Below, piece after piece: positions 24,655-38,700 of a DNA stretch of 64,000 bases. Position 1 is the first letter of the stretch. Each line of letters begins with the position of its first letter. Both the position numbers and the translations under genes were made by a program. This stretch comes from Deinococcus hopiensis KR-140. GTDB taxonomy: Bacteria > Deinococcota > Deinococci > Deinococcales > Deinococcaceae. The notes under the pieces are model-generated. The model ran no database searches. It was not told the DNA's origin and was given only the letters and a program-made list of their open reading frames with translations. Location: assembly GCF_900176165.1 (NCBI RefSeq), contig NZ_FWWU01000009.1, positions 1,924,501 through 1,988,500 on the forward strand, given 5' to 3'.

Positions 24655-25394
24655 TATCCCCCGGTCAGGAACCGCGCTGTCTCCGCGTACAGCGTCTCCA
24701 CGGCTTCCAGTGACTCGAAGGTGTGCCCGGCTCCTGGAATGCCCACCGCGTCACAGCCAAGGGCCTGGGCGTAGCGCACGCCCATCCCGGGCGGAACCGT
24801 GGCGTCGGCGTCGCCGTGAAACACGCGGGCCACGCCGCCCCAGCGGGCCGCCGCCTCCAGGGGCCTGACGCGCGGCATCTCCACCAGGAAGTCGCGCCCC
24901 AGCGGCCAGCCGTTGTAATCCAGGATGGTGGGCGGCACATGCCCGCCGCGCAGGAAGGGCAGCCACAACTCCGGCAGGGCGGGGGCCCACAGCGCGAGGC
25001 GGTGGGGCCGCACCCGCTCGGCCGCGAGGGCTGCCACGAGCCCCCCCATCGAGAAGCCCAGCAGCATAACCCGCTCCGGGTCCAGCATGGGCAAGCGGCG
25101 CGCATACTCGAAGGCCGCCTCCACGTCCTCCACCTCGCGCGCCACCGTCATCTCGGAAAAGTCGCCGTCCGACTCGCCGCTGCCCCGGAAGTCGAAGCGC
25201 AGGCTGGCGATGCCCCGCGTGGCCAAAAAGCGCGACAGCAGCGGCAGCAGGCGGTGGTCGCCGCTCTGGCTGCCGGTAAAACCGTGGAGGGCCACCACGC
25301 TCGGCCAGCCGGACGCGGGCGCTTCTCCCTCTGGAAGTTCGAGCATGCCGTAAAGACGCTGACGAGACACGGTGAACTGGGCGAACTGTTTCAT
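24654..25394 (-). CDS. alpha/beta hydrolase
   Basis: This 246-residue serine esterase-like protein has the oxyanion segment VVALHGFTGSQSG, the nucleophile elbow GFSMGGL (Ser near residue 118), Asp in VFHGDADATVPP, and His in GAGHTFESLE. The pattern resembles cinnamoyl/feruloyl-esterase-type cytoplasmic hydrolases. The substrate is unknown. It lies alone, convergent with the synthetase gene. Confidence 0.88.
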   Translation of the reverse strand: MKQFAQFTVSRQRLYGMLELPEGEAPASGWPSVVALHGFTGSQSGDHRLLPLLSRFLATRGIASLRFDFRGSGESDGDFSEMTVAREVEDVEAAFEYARRLPMLDPERVMLLGFSMGGLVAALAAERVRPHRLALWAPALPELWLPFLRGGHVPPTILDYNGWPLGRDFLVEMPRVRPLEAAARWGGVARVFHGDADATVPPGMGVRYAQALGCDAVGIPGAGHTFESLEAVETLYAETARFLTGG

Positions 25395-25483
25395 TGGGGG
25401 AGAGTCTAAGGGGCGCAGGAAGCGGCAGGCCCATCCGCCTTAGCTCCTTAGACTTTTTGACCCTGAGGCAGCGGCGCAGCCGC

Positions 25484-26806
25484 TTAGGGCGTCAACCGGT
25501 GCCTGTCACGCGGGAACGCCCGCGCGTAGCGTACGTTGGAAATGCCCAGCAACTTGGCGGTCAGGCGCTCGGCTCCAATGGCGAAGCCGCCGTGGGGGGG
25601 CATGCCGTACTTGAAAACCTCGGTGTAACCCTCCAGGCTCGCCGGGTTGAGCTTGTACGCCGCGATGGATTCCAGAAGCATGGCGTGGTCGTGGATGCGC
25701 TGGCCGCCCGACGTGATCTCGATGCCCCGGAACAGCAGGTCAAAGCCGCGCGTGTATTCGGGGTCTGGAGTGCCGTCTGCATTCAGCTCAGGGTGCGCGT
25801 AAAAGGGCCGGGCAGCGCGGGGGTACTTGGTCACGAACACGAAATCGGTCCCCTCAGTCTCAGCATAGTGCTGGCTGAGCAATCTCTCAGCTTCGGGGTC
25901 CAGGTCCTTGCCGCCCACCGCGTGGCCGTACTTCTCGGTCACCAGTTGCCGTGCGTCCATCAGCGTGATGCGGGGAATATGGGCGGGCACCTCGGGCAGC
26001 GTCGCGCCGAGGAGGGCGAGTTCGGGCTGGGCACGTTCGCGAAGCCGCGTCATGATGGCGGCCAACACGCGCGTTTCCAGGTCCATTACGTCCTCCTCCG
26101 ACTCGATGAAGCCCATCTCCACGTCCAGGCTGAGGTACTCATTGAGGTGACGGCTGGTGGCGTGTTCCTCCGCGCGGTAGACGGGCGCGACCTCAAAGAC
26201 GCGTTCGAACACGCCCACCATAATCTGCTTGTACAGCTGCGGACTCTGCGCGAGGTAGGCGGGATGCCCGAAGTAGTCGATGGGAAAGAGGTTGGCCCCA
26301 CCCTCGGCTCCCGCCGACACGATCTTGGGCGTGCTGATTTCCGTAAAGCCCTCGTTGATGAGGTGGTCGCGAAAGGCCGCCAGCAGCTCGGCCTGGACCT
26401 TGAGGGCCGCGCGTTCCTTGAGGCCCCGCACGGTCACCACGCGGTAGTCGAGCATGGTCTCGGGGTTGACGTTCCACTCCATCTTGGGAATCTCGACGGG
26501 GGGCGGCTCCACGGCGGCGGTCAACACCCGGAATGCCTGCACCTGCACCTCGAAGCCGCCGGGAGCCTTTGCATGGGCCTTCACTGCACCCACCACCTCC
26601 ACGCTGCTCTCCGGGAGGGGCAGTGTCAGGCCGCTGCCCACACACTGGGCGACGCCGGACACGTCCCGTAGAACCAAAAATTGCACGCCTCCCAGGTCGC
26701 GGCGGGCGTGCAAAAAGCCCTGGAGTTTGACGGTCTGGCCCTCGTGCTGCGAAAGCTCGCGGGTCAAGGTGCGCTGAAGTTGCGGTTGTGGCGTGGCGGT
26801 GGTCAC
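25484..26806 (-). CDS. aspS2: archaeal-type non-discriminating aspartyl-tRNA synthetase (AspRS2)
   Basis: This 440-residue class II synthetase is of the archaeal kind (N-terminal OB domain, no bacterial GAD insert). Motif 2 is VAPVYRAEEHATSRHLNEY and motif 3 is GFAIGAERLTAKLLG. In Deinococcus the second AspRS charges both tRNA-Asp and tRNA-Asn with aspartate, and the amidotransferase GatCAB then makes Asn-tRNA-Asn, which is the route to asparagine. The start is a GTG at 26806 preceded by CAGGAGG. A leader peptide and terminator just upstream (26856-26957) suggest regulation by attenuation. Whether it accepts tRNA-Asn is known for the family and not proven here. Confidence 0.92.
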   Translation of the reverse strand: MTTATPQPQLQRTLTRELSQHEGQTVKLQGFLHARRDLGGVQFLVLRDVSGVAQCVGSGLTLPLPESSVEVVGAVKAHAKAPGGFEVQVQAFRVLTAAVEPPPVEIPKMEWNVNPETMLDYRVVTVRGLKERAALKVQAELLAAFRDHLINEGFTEISTPKIVSAGAEGGANLFPIDYFGHPAYLAQSPQLYKQIMVGVFERVFEVAPVYRAEEHATSRHLNEYLSLDVEMGFIESEEDVMDLETRVLAAIMTRLRERAQPELALLGATLPEVPAHIPRITLMDARQLVTEKYGHAVGGKDLDPEAERLLSQHYAETEGTDFVFVTKYPRAARPFYAHPELNADGTPDPEYTRGFDLLFRGIEITSGGQRIHDHAMLLESIAAYKLNPASLEGYTEVFKYGMPPHGGFAIGAERLTAKLLGISNVRYARAFPRDRHRLTP

Positions 26807-26855
26807 GGTAGGGCCTCCTGTTGCGTGCTCGTGGAAGGGTAGGGGCGAGAATGCG

Positions 26856-26891
<36 letters not shown>

Positions 26892-26909
26892 TGTGCGGCG
26901 AGGCGTCCC

Positions 26910-26957
26910 CTAGCGGGGATCGTCATTCACGTTGTTCCGTTGCTGCGCCGCACTCAT
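26910..26957 (-). CDS. aspS2 leader peptide
   Basis: A 15-codon ORF reads MSAAQQRNNVNDDPR. Three Asn and two Asp codons are packed into six positions, matching the two tRNAs served by AspRS2. TACACT ends 7 bases before the ATG, with TTGACC 17 bases further up, so the ORF is probably leaderless. The stop codon lies inside a short hairpin that precedes the terminator. The arrangement is the same as trpL ahead of trpE. The function as a sensor of charged tRNA-Asn/Asp is inferred. Confidence 0.8.
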   Translation of the reverse strand: MSAAQQRNNVNDDPR

Positions 26958-26964
26958 GGGCGCA

Positions 26965-26993
26965 AGTGTAGTCCTGCCCGTTGCCTGGGTCAA
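26965..26993 (-). promoter_or_regulatory. aspS2 leader promoter
   Basis: TTGACC (26988-26993) and TACACT (26965-26970) are separated by exactly 17 bases, and the -10 box ends 7 bases before the leader ATG. Confidence 0.85.
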
Positions 26994-27102
26994 TGCATGG
27001 CGGCTAGGCAGGGCAGCGGGACCGCCGCCTCAAGGTCCAGCAACCTACCGGCCTCACCGCAACACCCTGGGCCTGAAGCGGCGCACCCGGTGGGCCCTCC
27101 GC

Positions 27103-27585
27103 CTAATGGCCGCTGATCCCCTTGACCGTGTACCGCGTGGCTCCCGAGGGCAGCTCCACTTCCATGCTGTCGCCCTCGCGCCGGCCGATCAGGGCCTGAC
27201 CCACCGGGCTGTCATCGCTGACCTGGGTGACACCCTCGACCAGGGCGCTGACTTCCACTCCACTCACGAGCTGCACCGTCAGTTCGCGTCCGTGCGTTTC
27301 GTCTTGCAGCGTCACCACCGAACCGAGGCGCACGCTGTCGGGATGCTCGGGCAATTCCTCCACCACCACCGCGCGGGTCAGCACGTCTTCGAGTTCCTGA
27401 ATGCGCGCCTCCATCACGGGGAGGTTGAACTGCGCGGCCTCCAGGCTGCGGTCCTCGACGTCCATCGCCTCGTCCTTGGAGGCGGCCATGGTGGTTACGG
27501 CGTCGTCCAGACGGTCCCGTTCCTTTTGCAGCTCCGCTTGCAAGCGGGCGTACCCCTCGGCGGTCATTTCAATCTTGTCGGCCAT
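27103..27585 (-). CDS. GreA/Gfh-family transcript cleavage factor, unusual tip
   Basis: This 160-residue protein has the two-domain Gre layout: an N-terminal coiled coil (MTAEGYARLQAELQKERDRLDDAV, EARIQELEDVLTRAVVVEE) and a C-terminal FKBP-like domain (GSVVTLQDETHGRELTVQLVS to VELPSGATRYTVKGI). Canonical GreA has DLSEN or DLKEN at the tip. Here the tip reads SKDEAMDVEDRSLEAA, with five acidic residues. It may be a GreA variant or one of the Gfh factors known in Deinococcus-Thermus that inhibit RNA polymerase. ATG 27585 follows AGGAG. Confidence 0.85.
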   Translation of the reverse strand: MADKIEMTAEGYARLQAELQKERDRLDDAVTTMAASKDEAMDVEDRSLEAAQFNLPVMEARIQELEDVLTRAVVVEELPEHPDSVRLGSVVTLQDETHGRELTVQLVSGVEVSALVEGVTQVSDDSPVGQALIGRREGDSMEVELPSGATRYTVKGISGH

Positions 27586-27787
27586 ATGCGGCTCCTTTCT
27601 GTTTCCCTATCCTCGCTCAGTCGGGCGACCCGCGGCCTTATAAGCTTCTTGGCAGAGTGCCTAACCGTCCGGCTTCTGGCCGACTGTCCTTTCGATCACC
27701 ACGGGGCGGCCCGCGTTGCCTCTGAGACCCAACGCTTCTTCTGGAAGCTTTCATCGCTCCTGCCCGCAGGGCCCGTCTAATCCGGGT

Positions 27788-28291
27788 ATGACCCAACGTG
27801 ATGACTCCCAGGGACCGCAGACGACCGACTACTCGCTTCCACAAGACGACCACAAGCAGTTTCAGGACACCCAGGCCAACGACGCCGCCGTCCGCCAAGC
27901 CGAACACGAGGACGAGGACAACCACATCTCCGGCGACGTGAGCGGCGGGCGCAACTTCGGGGGCACCGACGCCCTGGCCGGATCAGGGATGGCGATCGAC
28001 GACGGCGTTGACCCCTCCATCCGCACCGAGATGCTCGACAACGCGGTGGCCTACGGCGACGACTTCGTGCCGAACAACGTGAACGATGAGCCGAGCTTCG
28101 ACGACGGCACGCCAGGCAGCTTCTCGGACTTCAGCGTCATCACCCCAGAGAATCCCGGAGGCACCGCCCGGCTGGCCGATCCCAGCAACGATGCCGGCGG
28201 CGAGGTCCACGGAGCCCGCATCAGCGGCTCGGGTGGCTTCGACGGCGGCCCCCCGCGCACGGCGCCACTGCCAGGAACGGAAGAGGAATAA
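27788..28291 (+). CDS. acidic disordered hypothetical protein
   Basis: This 167-residue protein is very rich in Asp, Glu, Gly, Asn and Gln, with few hydrophobics (for example NDAAVRQAEHEDEDN, NNVNDEPSFDDGTPG). It has no signal peptide or helix of note, and the composition predicts a disordered hydrophilic chain, as in desiccation-related proteins. ATG 27788 has TCTAAT six bases upstream. I recognise no family. Role in desiccation tolerance is only a guess from composition. Confidence 0.75.
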   Translation: MTQRDDSQGPQTTDYSLPQDDHKQFQDTQANDAAVRQAEHEDEDNHISGDVSGGRNFGGTDALAGSGMAIDDGVDPSIRTEMLDNAVAYGDDFVPNNVNDEPSFDDGTPGSFSDFSVITPENPGGTARLADPSNDAGGEVHGARISGSGGFDGGPPRTAPLPGTEEE

Positions 28292-28772
28292 GCACAGCCC
28301 ACCTCGCAGGAGCGTTCAGACAGAAACGTAAGCGGCGGAGAGCACGGGTCCGAATACGTCCGGTGGGAACGTGAGGGCGACTGGGGCGCAAGGCGGACCG
28401 AGGACGGGGCCTGCAGGCTCCGGCATCTGGTCTGGCCAATTTCCAGAGGAAGTGCACGAGGACAATCCTCACCCACCCGAGGCTCCACCACTGTGCCGAA
28501 CGCGCACGGCGTTCTGAGATGAGAAGGATTCCGTTGAATCCGTTATTTCACAACCGATTCAACGGCGCGGAGCAAGCAGGAAAAACGGTGACGCAGAGGC
28601 GTGCAATCCCCGAAGCGAAGCGGAGGGGATGGAACGGATGATCCAGAAACCGTATGAGACGGCTTTGGAGGGCCTGCCGTCACTCTGCTGGCCTTCCCGC
28701 TTCACTCGCGCCGCCCCAGCCGAACGCCTTTTGCCCCGCCTCTCCCTTCCCCCCGTCCCGTATGCTCCCCCC
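28292..28772. other. gene-less region with repeat A copy
   Basis: Contains the dispersed repeat at 28524-28661. No gene is seen in the rest. Confidence 0.5.
28524..28661 (+). repeat. dispersed repeat family A, copy 2 (long)
   Basis: It begins AAGGATTCCGTTGAATCC, carries the core GCGGAGCAAGCAGGAAAAAC and ends with GGATGGAACGGATGATCC then AAACCGTATGAG. It matches the reverse complement of 32350-32480 over most of its length. Confidence 0.85.
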
Positions 28773-29846
<1,074 letters not shown>

Positions 29847-29851
29847 CGCGC

Positions 29852-30439
29852 ATGGCGGAGAGAGGCGCGGCCACACGCTGGGGACGCGTGACCCTGAAGC
29901 CTGTTCCGGACCTCAGCGCCGCCGAGTGGCGGACGATGTACCGCTTTTTCCGGGACCGCGAGCTGGCCGACTGGAACGACGCCCGGCCCATCCGGCTGCC
30001 CGAGTGGCTGTTTCGCCGGGTGATGCTGGAGGAAGAGACCACGAGTGAGCGCGTGGGCTTCGGCGTACTGAGTGAGACCGGCGAGCTGATCGGCAGCGCC
30101 GAGCTGTATGACCTGCGCCCGCCGCCCCCTTTGAGTCCATCGGTGGGTACCCTGGGGGTGATGATCGGCGTGCGCTCCCTGTGGGGCCAGGGCTACGGAC
30201 GCGAGGCGGTGATGGCGCTGCTGTGCTGGGCCTTTGGGGAGGCGGAGGGCGAACGGCGCAAGCCCCTTTCCCGGGTGCGCCTCACCACCTTTGGGCACAA
30301 CCGCCGGGCGCAGCGGGCCTTTGTGGCCTGCGGCTTCCGTGAAGTGGGCCGCACCGAGCAGGGAGGCCGCACGGACGTTCATATGGAAATCACGAGAGGA
30401 GAGTGGGACAGTGCGCGTACTGCTGCCGGACACCCCTGA
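29852..30439 (+). CDS. GNAT-family N-acetyltransferase (RimJ/RimL type)
   Basis: This 195-residue protein has the acetyl-CoA binding motif VRSLWGQGYGREAVMALLCWAF and the C-terminal NRRAQRAFVACGFREVGR segment of GNAT enzymes. It is closest in pattern to RimJ/RimL-like proteins. The acetyl acceptor is unknown. Its end overlaps the next gene by 29 bases. Confidence 0.88.
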   Translation: MAERGAATRWGRVTLKPVPDLSAAEWRTMYRFFRDRELADWNDARPIRLPEWLFRRVMLEEETTSERVGFGVLSETGELIGSAELYDLRPPPPLSPSVGTLGVMIGVRSLWGQGYGREAVMALLCWAFGEAEGERRKPLSRVRLTTFGHNRRAQRAFVACGFREVGRTEQGGRTDVHMEITRGEWDSARTAAGHP

Positions 30440-31301
30440 ATTTCGGGCCCTGGAGGTGCCGGGGGTTTCGTTCGCCTTTTTCCGGGAGGACCACGTGCCG
30501 CAAGGTGAGGCGGACGGGGCCGTGCTGTGGCTCATTCCTGCCCAGACCCGGGCCGAACTGCTGTCCCGTCCCGGGTTGAAGTGGGTGCTGACGCTGACAG
30601 CGGGCATCGAGCACGTCGCCTCGCAGGTGCCGGAAGGTGTGGCCCTCTACAACGCCCACGGCCTGCATGACCGCGCGGTGGCCGTGCATACGCTGGCCGG
30701 GATGCTCACCGCCGCGCGGGGCCTGCATTTGTTCCGCGACCGGCAACGCGAAGGCCGCTGGCAGAGCACCTTCGACCTGGGCACCCTGGACGGCCAAAGG
30801 GTAGCGATCTGGGGCCACGGGCACATCGGGCGCATTCTGGAAGACCTGCTGCGGCCCCTGGGCGCGGCTGTCACGGGCATTCGCTCGCGTACACCCGTAG
30901 AGGAGCGGGACGCGGTGCTGGCCGCCGCCGACTGGGTGGTCCTGCTGCTGCCGAGCACCCCGGAAACCCGGGGGATCGTGAATGCGGAGGTCCTGGCCCG
31001 TTTGAAGCCCGGCGCGTGGCTCAGTAACCAGGGGCGCGGCAACCTCCTGAATACGGACGCCCTCCTGGCCGCACTGGACAACGGACACCTCAGCGGCGCG
31101 GTGCTGGACGTGACGGACCCCGAACCCCTGCCGCCCGGGCACCCGTTGTGGGAACGGCCCAACGTGCTGATTACGCCCCACGTCGCCTCCTCCACGCGGG
31201 ACCTCGTAGAGCGCGGAGCCGCGTATACCGGACAATTTCTGACAGACCTCACTGCCGGGCAGGAGCCGGAGGGGCGGGTGGAGGCGGGGCAACTGTACTG
31301 A
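30411..31301 (+). CDS. D-isomer-specific 2-hydroxyacid dehydrogenase family protein
   Basis: This 296-residue NAD-dependent dehydrogenase has the Rossmann motif VAIWGHGHIGRILEDLLRPLG, DWVVLLLPSTPETRGIV and the active-site block NQGRGNLLNTDALLAAL. The C-terminal TPHVAS supplies the catalytic His. The fingerprint GHGHIG deviates from GxGxxG at the second Gly (His). Start is GTG 30411 with AGGAG upstream. The substrate is unknown. It sits with the GNAT and phosphatase genes. Confidence 0.88.
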   Translation: MRVLLPDTPEFRALEVPGVSFAFFREDHVPQGEADGAVLWLIPAQTRAELLSRPGLKWVLTLTAGIEHVASQVPEGVALYNAHGLHDRAVAVHTLAGMLTAARGLHLFRDRQREGRWQSTFDLGTLDGQRVAIWGHGHIGRILEDLLRPLGAAVTGIRSRTPVEERDAVLAAADWVVLLLPSTPETRGIVNAEVLARLKPGAWLSNQGRGNLLNTDALLAALDNGHLSGAVLDVTDPEPLPPGHPLWERPNVLITPHVASSTRDLVERGAAYTGQFLTDLTAGQEPEGRVEAGQLY

Positions 31302-31431
31302 GGGCAGACTGGGGCGTGACCGTGGGGAGCCCCAGCACAGTTGGGTTCAAGGCGTCTGCCCAGCGGCCGATGGGTTTGCCCCCACTCCCTGTGGGACCCG
31401 TAGAGCATTCCGGAGAGCGGGGGCCTTGGCC

Positions 31432-32079
31432 TCAACGCCGCGTCATCGCGCTGCGTAATCGGCCCAGAAAACCAGCCTGAGCGGGAGCGGCAGGTTCGGG
31501 CCGCCCCGGCGCCGCCGCCCCGGGGTTGTCCTCTACCTTGGCAAACAGCAGCTGCCCCTGGCTGTTCTCGATGCCCTGGCGGGTCATGCGCCAGCCGCCG
31601 CGCGTCATGCTCTCGGGACTGCTGCCGCGCCCCAGCTCGAAAGTGACCTGCACGGCGCGCGTTTCCTCGCCGCTGCTACGCATGATGGGCGAGAAGGCGG
31701 CCTGCTCTGTCAGCGGCTCGGAGATGTCTGGGCGCATGGGGGCCACCGGCTCGCTCAGCAGGGCCGACATCAGCAGCTTCTCGATATACTCGGTCAACTC
31801 GGGGTCGAGCGGCACATTGGTCCAGCCGTCGCAGACCTCGCCCAGCGCAGCAACAATTTCCAGGGCGTCGCCCTTTTGCAGCGCCACAGTGCGCTGGCCG
31901 TAACGCATCAGGGCTTCTTGCTCATGCAGCACGGGAGGCGAGCCACCGTAAATCACGCTCATGGTGGGCGCGTGGTAGCCCGCGAGGTAGCTGGGCAGAC
32001 TGGGGTCCTGAATAAAGTGCAGCGGGCCGCCGGGCAAGGTCAGGGTGTGGGTGTGCCGCAGCTCAGGCGGGGTGGACAT
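31432..32079 (-). CDS. hypothetical protein
   Basis: A 215-residue soluble protein with no recognised domain. The N-terminal half has YIEKLLMSALLSEP and a conserved-looking GWTNVPLDPELTEYI. The tail is Ala/Pro/Gly-rich, ending LGRLRSAMTRR. The start follows AGGAGTCTCCTGTC. TATTCT around 32132 may be its -10 box. Codon use is typical of the genome, so it is probably real. Confidence 0.7.
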   Translation of the reverse strand: MSTPPELRHTHTLTLPGGPLHFIQDPSLPSYLAGYHAPTMSVIYGGSPPVLHEQEALMRYGQRTVALQKGDALEIVAALGEVCDGWTNVPLDPELTEYIEKLLMSALLSEPVAPMRPDISEPLTEQAAFSPIMRSSGEETRAVQVTFELGRGSSPESMTRGGWRMTRQGIENSQGQLLFAKVEDNPGAAAPGRPEPAAPAQAGFLGRLRSAMTRR

Positions 32080-32482
32080 GACAGGAGACTCCTTGAGGAT
32101 GAGCGGGAAACAGACGGATAATCGCCCTCCCAGAATACGCGCCGGCCCGCTGAAAAAAGCGCGAGCTACGCAAGCTTCGCCTGAAGGAGATCTGACGAAA
32201 ACCTTCCCTGGCCTTCAGAAATCATGGGTGGGCCCCGCCGCTCCGGCGCTTTGTTACCGTCATGGCCGCGCGCCTCTTCGCAGCGGACCTGCCTCAACCC
32301 CAGCCTCACGCGCTATGCGGAGCGAGCACGAAGCAGATCGGCCGAAATCCCGCTTATACGGTTTACGGATCATCCGTTCCATTCCCTCCACTCCGGTGAT
32401 TTCACGCTTCTCCATCACCATTTTTCCCGCTCGCTCCGCTCGGGGTGGCGTGTTGTTTCATCACTGTTAACCGGAATCCTTA
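32080..32482. other. gene-less region with repeat A copy
   Basis: Only promoter-like bases near 32132 and the repeat at 32350-32480. No gene is seen. Confidence 0.5.
32350..32480 (-). repeat. dispersed repeat family A, copy 3
   Basis: Reads on the minus strand AGGATTCCGGTTAACAG to AAACCGTATAAGCG. The core GGAGCGAGCGGGAAAAATGG is slightly changed from copy 2. Confidence 0.85.
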
Positions 32483-32893
32483 TCAGTCTCCCGCTCCCGG
32501 AGCCGCTGCACCCGCCGCAGTCGGCCGTGCGGGGCGCAGCAGCCCCTGCCACCAACTGGGCCGGACGCTGGAAGTAGCCGGAGTCACGTCGGGACGCTCC
32601 AGCCGGAGCAGCATCCGGCAGGTACGGCATTCAGCCACGTTGCTGGCCGCGCGCGGCACGAAGACGTGCGAGCAGTTCTCAGCCCGCAAAAAGGCGCTGT
32701 AGGCCCGCTCCTCAGCTTCCTCCGGCGTGGCCCCCACACCCGTGAAGAACGGCACGCGCGTCTCGCCAAACCGCTCGTCCTCGCCGAGAAAGAAGGTGTA
32801 GGTGTGTTCCGTTACGGGCCACATCTCCCCGTTTTGCCCACTCGCCAGTCGCTGAAGGGTGCCGCAGCGGCGGCTGACGTTTTGCCAGTCCAT
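32483..32893 (-). CDS. hypothetical protein with Cys pair
   Basis: A 136-residue soluble protein. The middle has a coherent beta-rich part (EHTYTFFLGEDERFGETRVPFF) and ENCSHVFVPRAASNVAECRTCRMLL, with a Cys-x-x-Cys that could bind metal or form a disulfide. The C-terminus is Ala/Pro/Gly-rich. It ends just after the repeat A copy. No family is recognised. Confidence 0.65.
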   Translation of the reverse strand: MDWQNVSRRCGTLQRLASGQNGEMWPVTEHTYTFFLGEDERFGETRVPFFTGVGATPEEAEERAYSAFLRAENCSHVFVPRAASNVAECRTCRMLLRLERPDVTPATSSVRPSWWQGLLRPARPTAAGAAAPGAGD

Positions 32894-32989
32894 GCTCCCT
32901 ATCTAAACAGGTGGGTCTGTCAGAACTCTTTCGGGAGCAGCCAGCCACCAGCAAGAGGGCTGGGAACAGGGCGGCTTCGGGTCCAAGCG

Positions 32990-33023
32990 GAAAAGACCCC
33001 CGGGGAAGCCCCGGGGGTCTTTT
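32990..33023 (-). terminator. typA terminator
   Basis: A long stem (arms about 15 bases, one bulged C, AAG loop) is flanked by AAAA and TTTT, so it can stop transcription in either direction. It lies 77 bases after the typA stop. Confidence 0.9.
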
Positions 33024-33099
33024 CGCTTCTCTGCTGCGCGGCTCTACGGGCCGCTCTCCTGCGGCGCCATACCGCTCCGCTCGGCCCTATGGGCGGCGG

Positions 33100-34881
<1,782 letters not shown>

Positions 34882-34958
34882 GTCAGTCTCAGCTCCTCGT
34901 GCCTTTGGAGCTGCTAGCAGTCAGCATTTAGCGATCAGCTCTCAGCCCGGCGTGCCAT

Positions 34959-35009
34959 AAAAAAGCCCGCCGCACACCCCGCTCTTGACGCGGGAGGCTG
35001 TGGGCGGGA
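34959..35009 (-). terminator. terminator of the decayed gene upstream of typA
   Basis: CCCGCC/GGCGGG plus CACA/TGTG pairing, with a TTTTTT tract on the minus strand (34964-34959). Confidence 0.7.
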
Positions 35010-35067
35010 CACCCAAACGGGGATTTTAGCAGATGGGGCGGGGGCAGGGGTCAGGTGCAGGTCACGG

Positions 35068-35275
35068 TCACGCGCCTGGGGGCACCCGGGTCCAGCCGCC
35101 GATTTCGTATCCTCTGGCAGCGAGGGCCGCTTGAGGGGCTCCCTGGTCCTCGGCGTAGATGGTGACGGGTTGCAGCTCCAAAGGCGTGTTCTCTCCGCGG
35201 CGCGGAGCCAGGCACCGAGGTGCGGGTGAGGGCGGCTGGGCGTCAAGGACCCCGGTGCGAAATCAACAACGGTGG
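35068..35275 (-). pseudogene. C-terminal gene remnant, frameshifted
   Basis: Two adjoining frames read HPHLGAWLRAAE and ENTPLELQPVTIYAEDQG, continuing to RGYEIGGWTRVPPGA and a stop (35068). They join coherently with one frameshift around 35195. No start is seen. The family is not recognised. An intact terminator follows, as expected of a former gene. Confidence 0.55.
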
Positions 35276-35414
35276 GGAGCAGCAGCAATTCGTCCCAGAA
35301 CAGAAGGACCGAAAAGCAGCGGCATGGGCCAAAGGGCAGAACCATTCTGCTACCCTGTCTGCAACCTAACGGACGTTTGTTTCCCGCCTCCCCTCCCCCA
35401 TCCGAGGTGCCCCG

Positions 35415-37061
<1,647 letters not shown>

Positions 37062-37071
37062 GCGCCAGCAG

Positions 37072-37141
37072 CCGGTTGCCAGGAAAACAAAAGGAGCAGG
37101 CGGGGCAGCCCACCTTCTCCTTTTGTTCCTGGCAACCGGCG
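37072..37141. repeat. 24-bp hairpin after the mutase gene
   Basis: GCCGGTTGCCAGGAAAAC and its partner (ending ACCGGC) pair over 24 bp with a 2-base bulge around a GGCGGGG-rich loop. It sits 11 bases after the stop and next to repeat A copy 4. A terminator is possible but no U-run follows. A small palindromic mobile element is the alternative. Confidence 0.75.
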
Positions 37142-37145
37142 ATCA

Positions 37146-37264
37146 GGATTCCGGACCAGCCGCTACAGCCGCTTCGGTGATTCCACGCCTCTGGGTCACC
37201 GTTTTTCCTGCTCGCTCCGCCCGGGTCGGCCCGTGATTTCATCACGGATGACCCGGAATCCTTA
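37146..37264 (-). repeat. dispersed repeat family A, copy 4
   Basis: On the minus strand it starts AAGGATTCCGGGTCATCC, has the core GGAGCGAGCAGGAAAAACGG and ends GGTCCGGAATCC, so its ends are inverted copies of each other. Confidence 0.85.
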
Positions 37265-37269
37265 CGACT

Positions 37270-38511
<1,242 letters not shown>

Positions 38512-38700
38512 GTGATGCCCCCTGAAGACCCGCGCGGAGGCGGGGTGAACGAAACGGACGGGGCCAACTTCTTCCCCGAGCCGCCGGACGCTGAACAAGC
38601 CGGAACAGTGTGACTCGGACGCCAGTGTACCGGGTGGATTCTCGGAGCTGGCCCAGTCCTGAGTCGACAGGAGAAATGTGAAGGCCAGATACGCGCTCCC

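Larger units (their letters stand above)
34882..35414. other. region between typA and mutase with a gene remnant
   Basis: Contains a decayed reading frame (35068-35275) and its terminator (34959-35009). The rest shows no gene. GAGGTG near 35406 is the mutase ribosome site. Confidence 0.55.
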
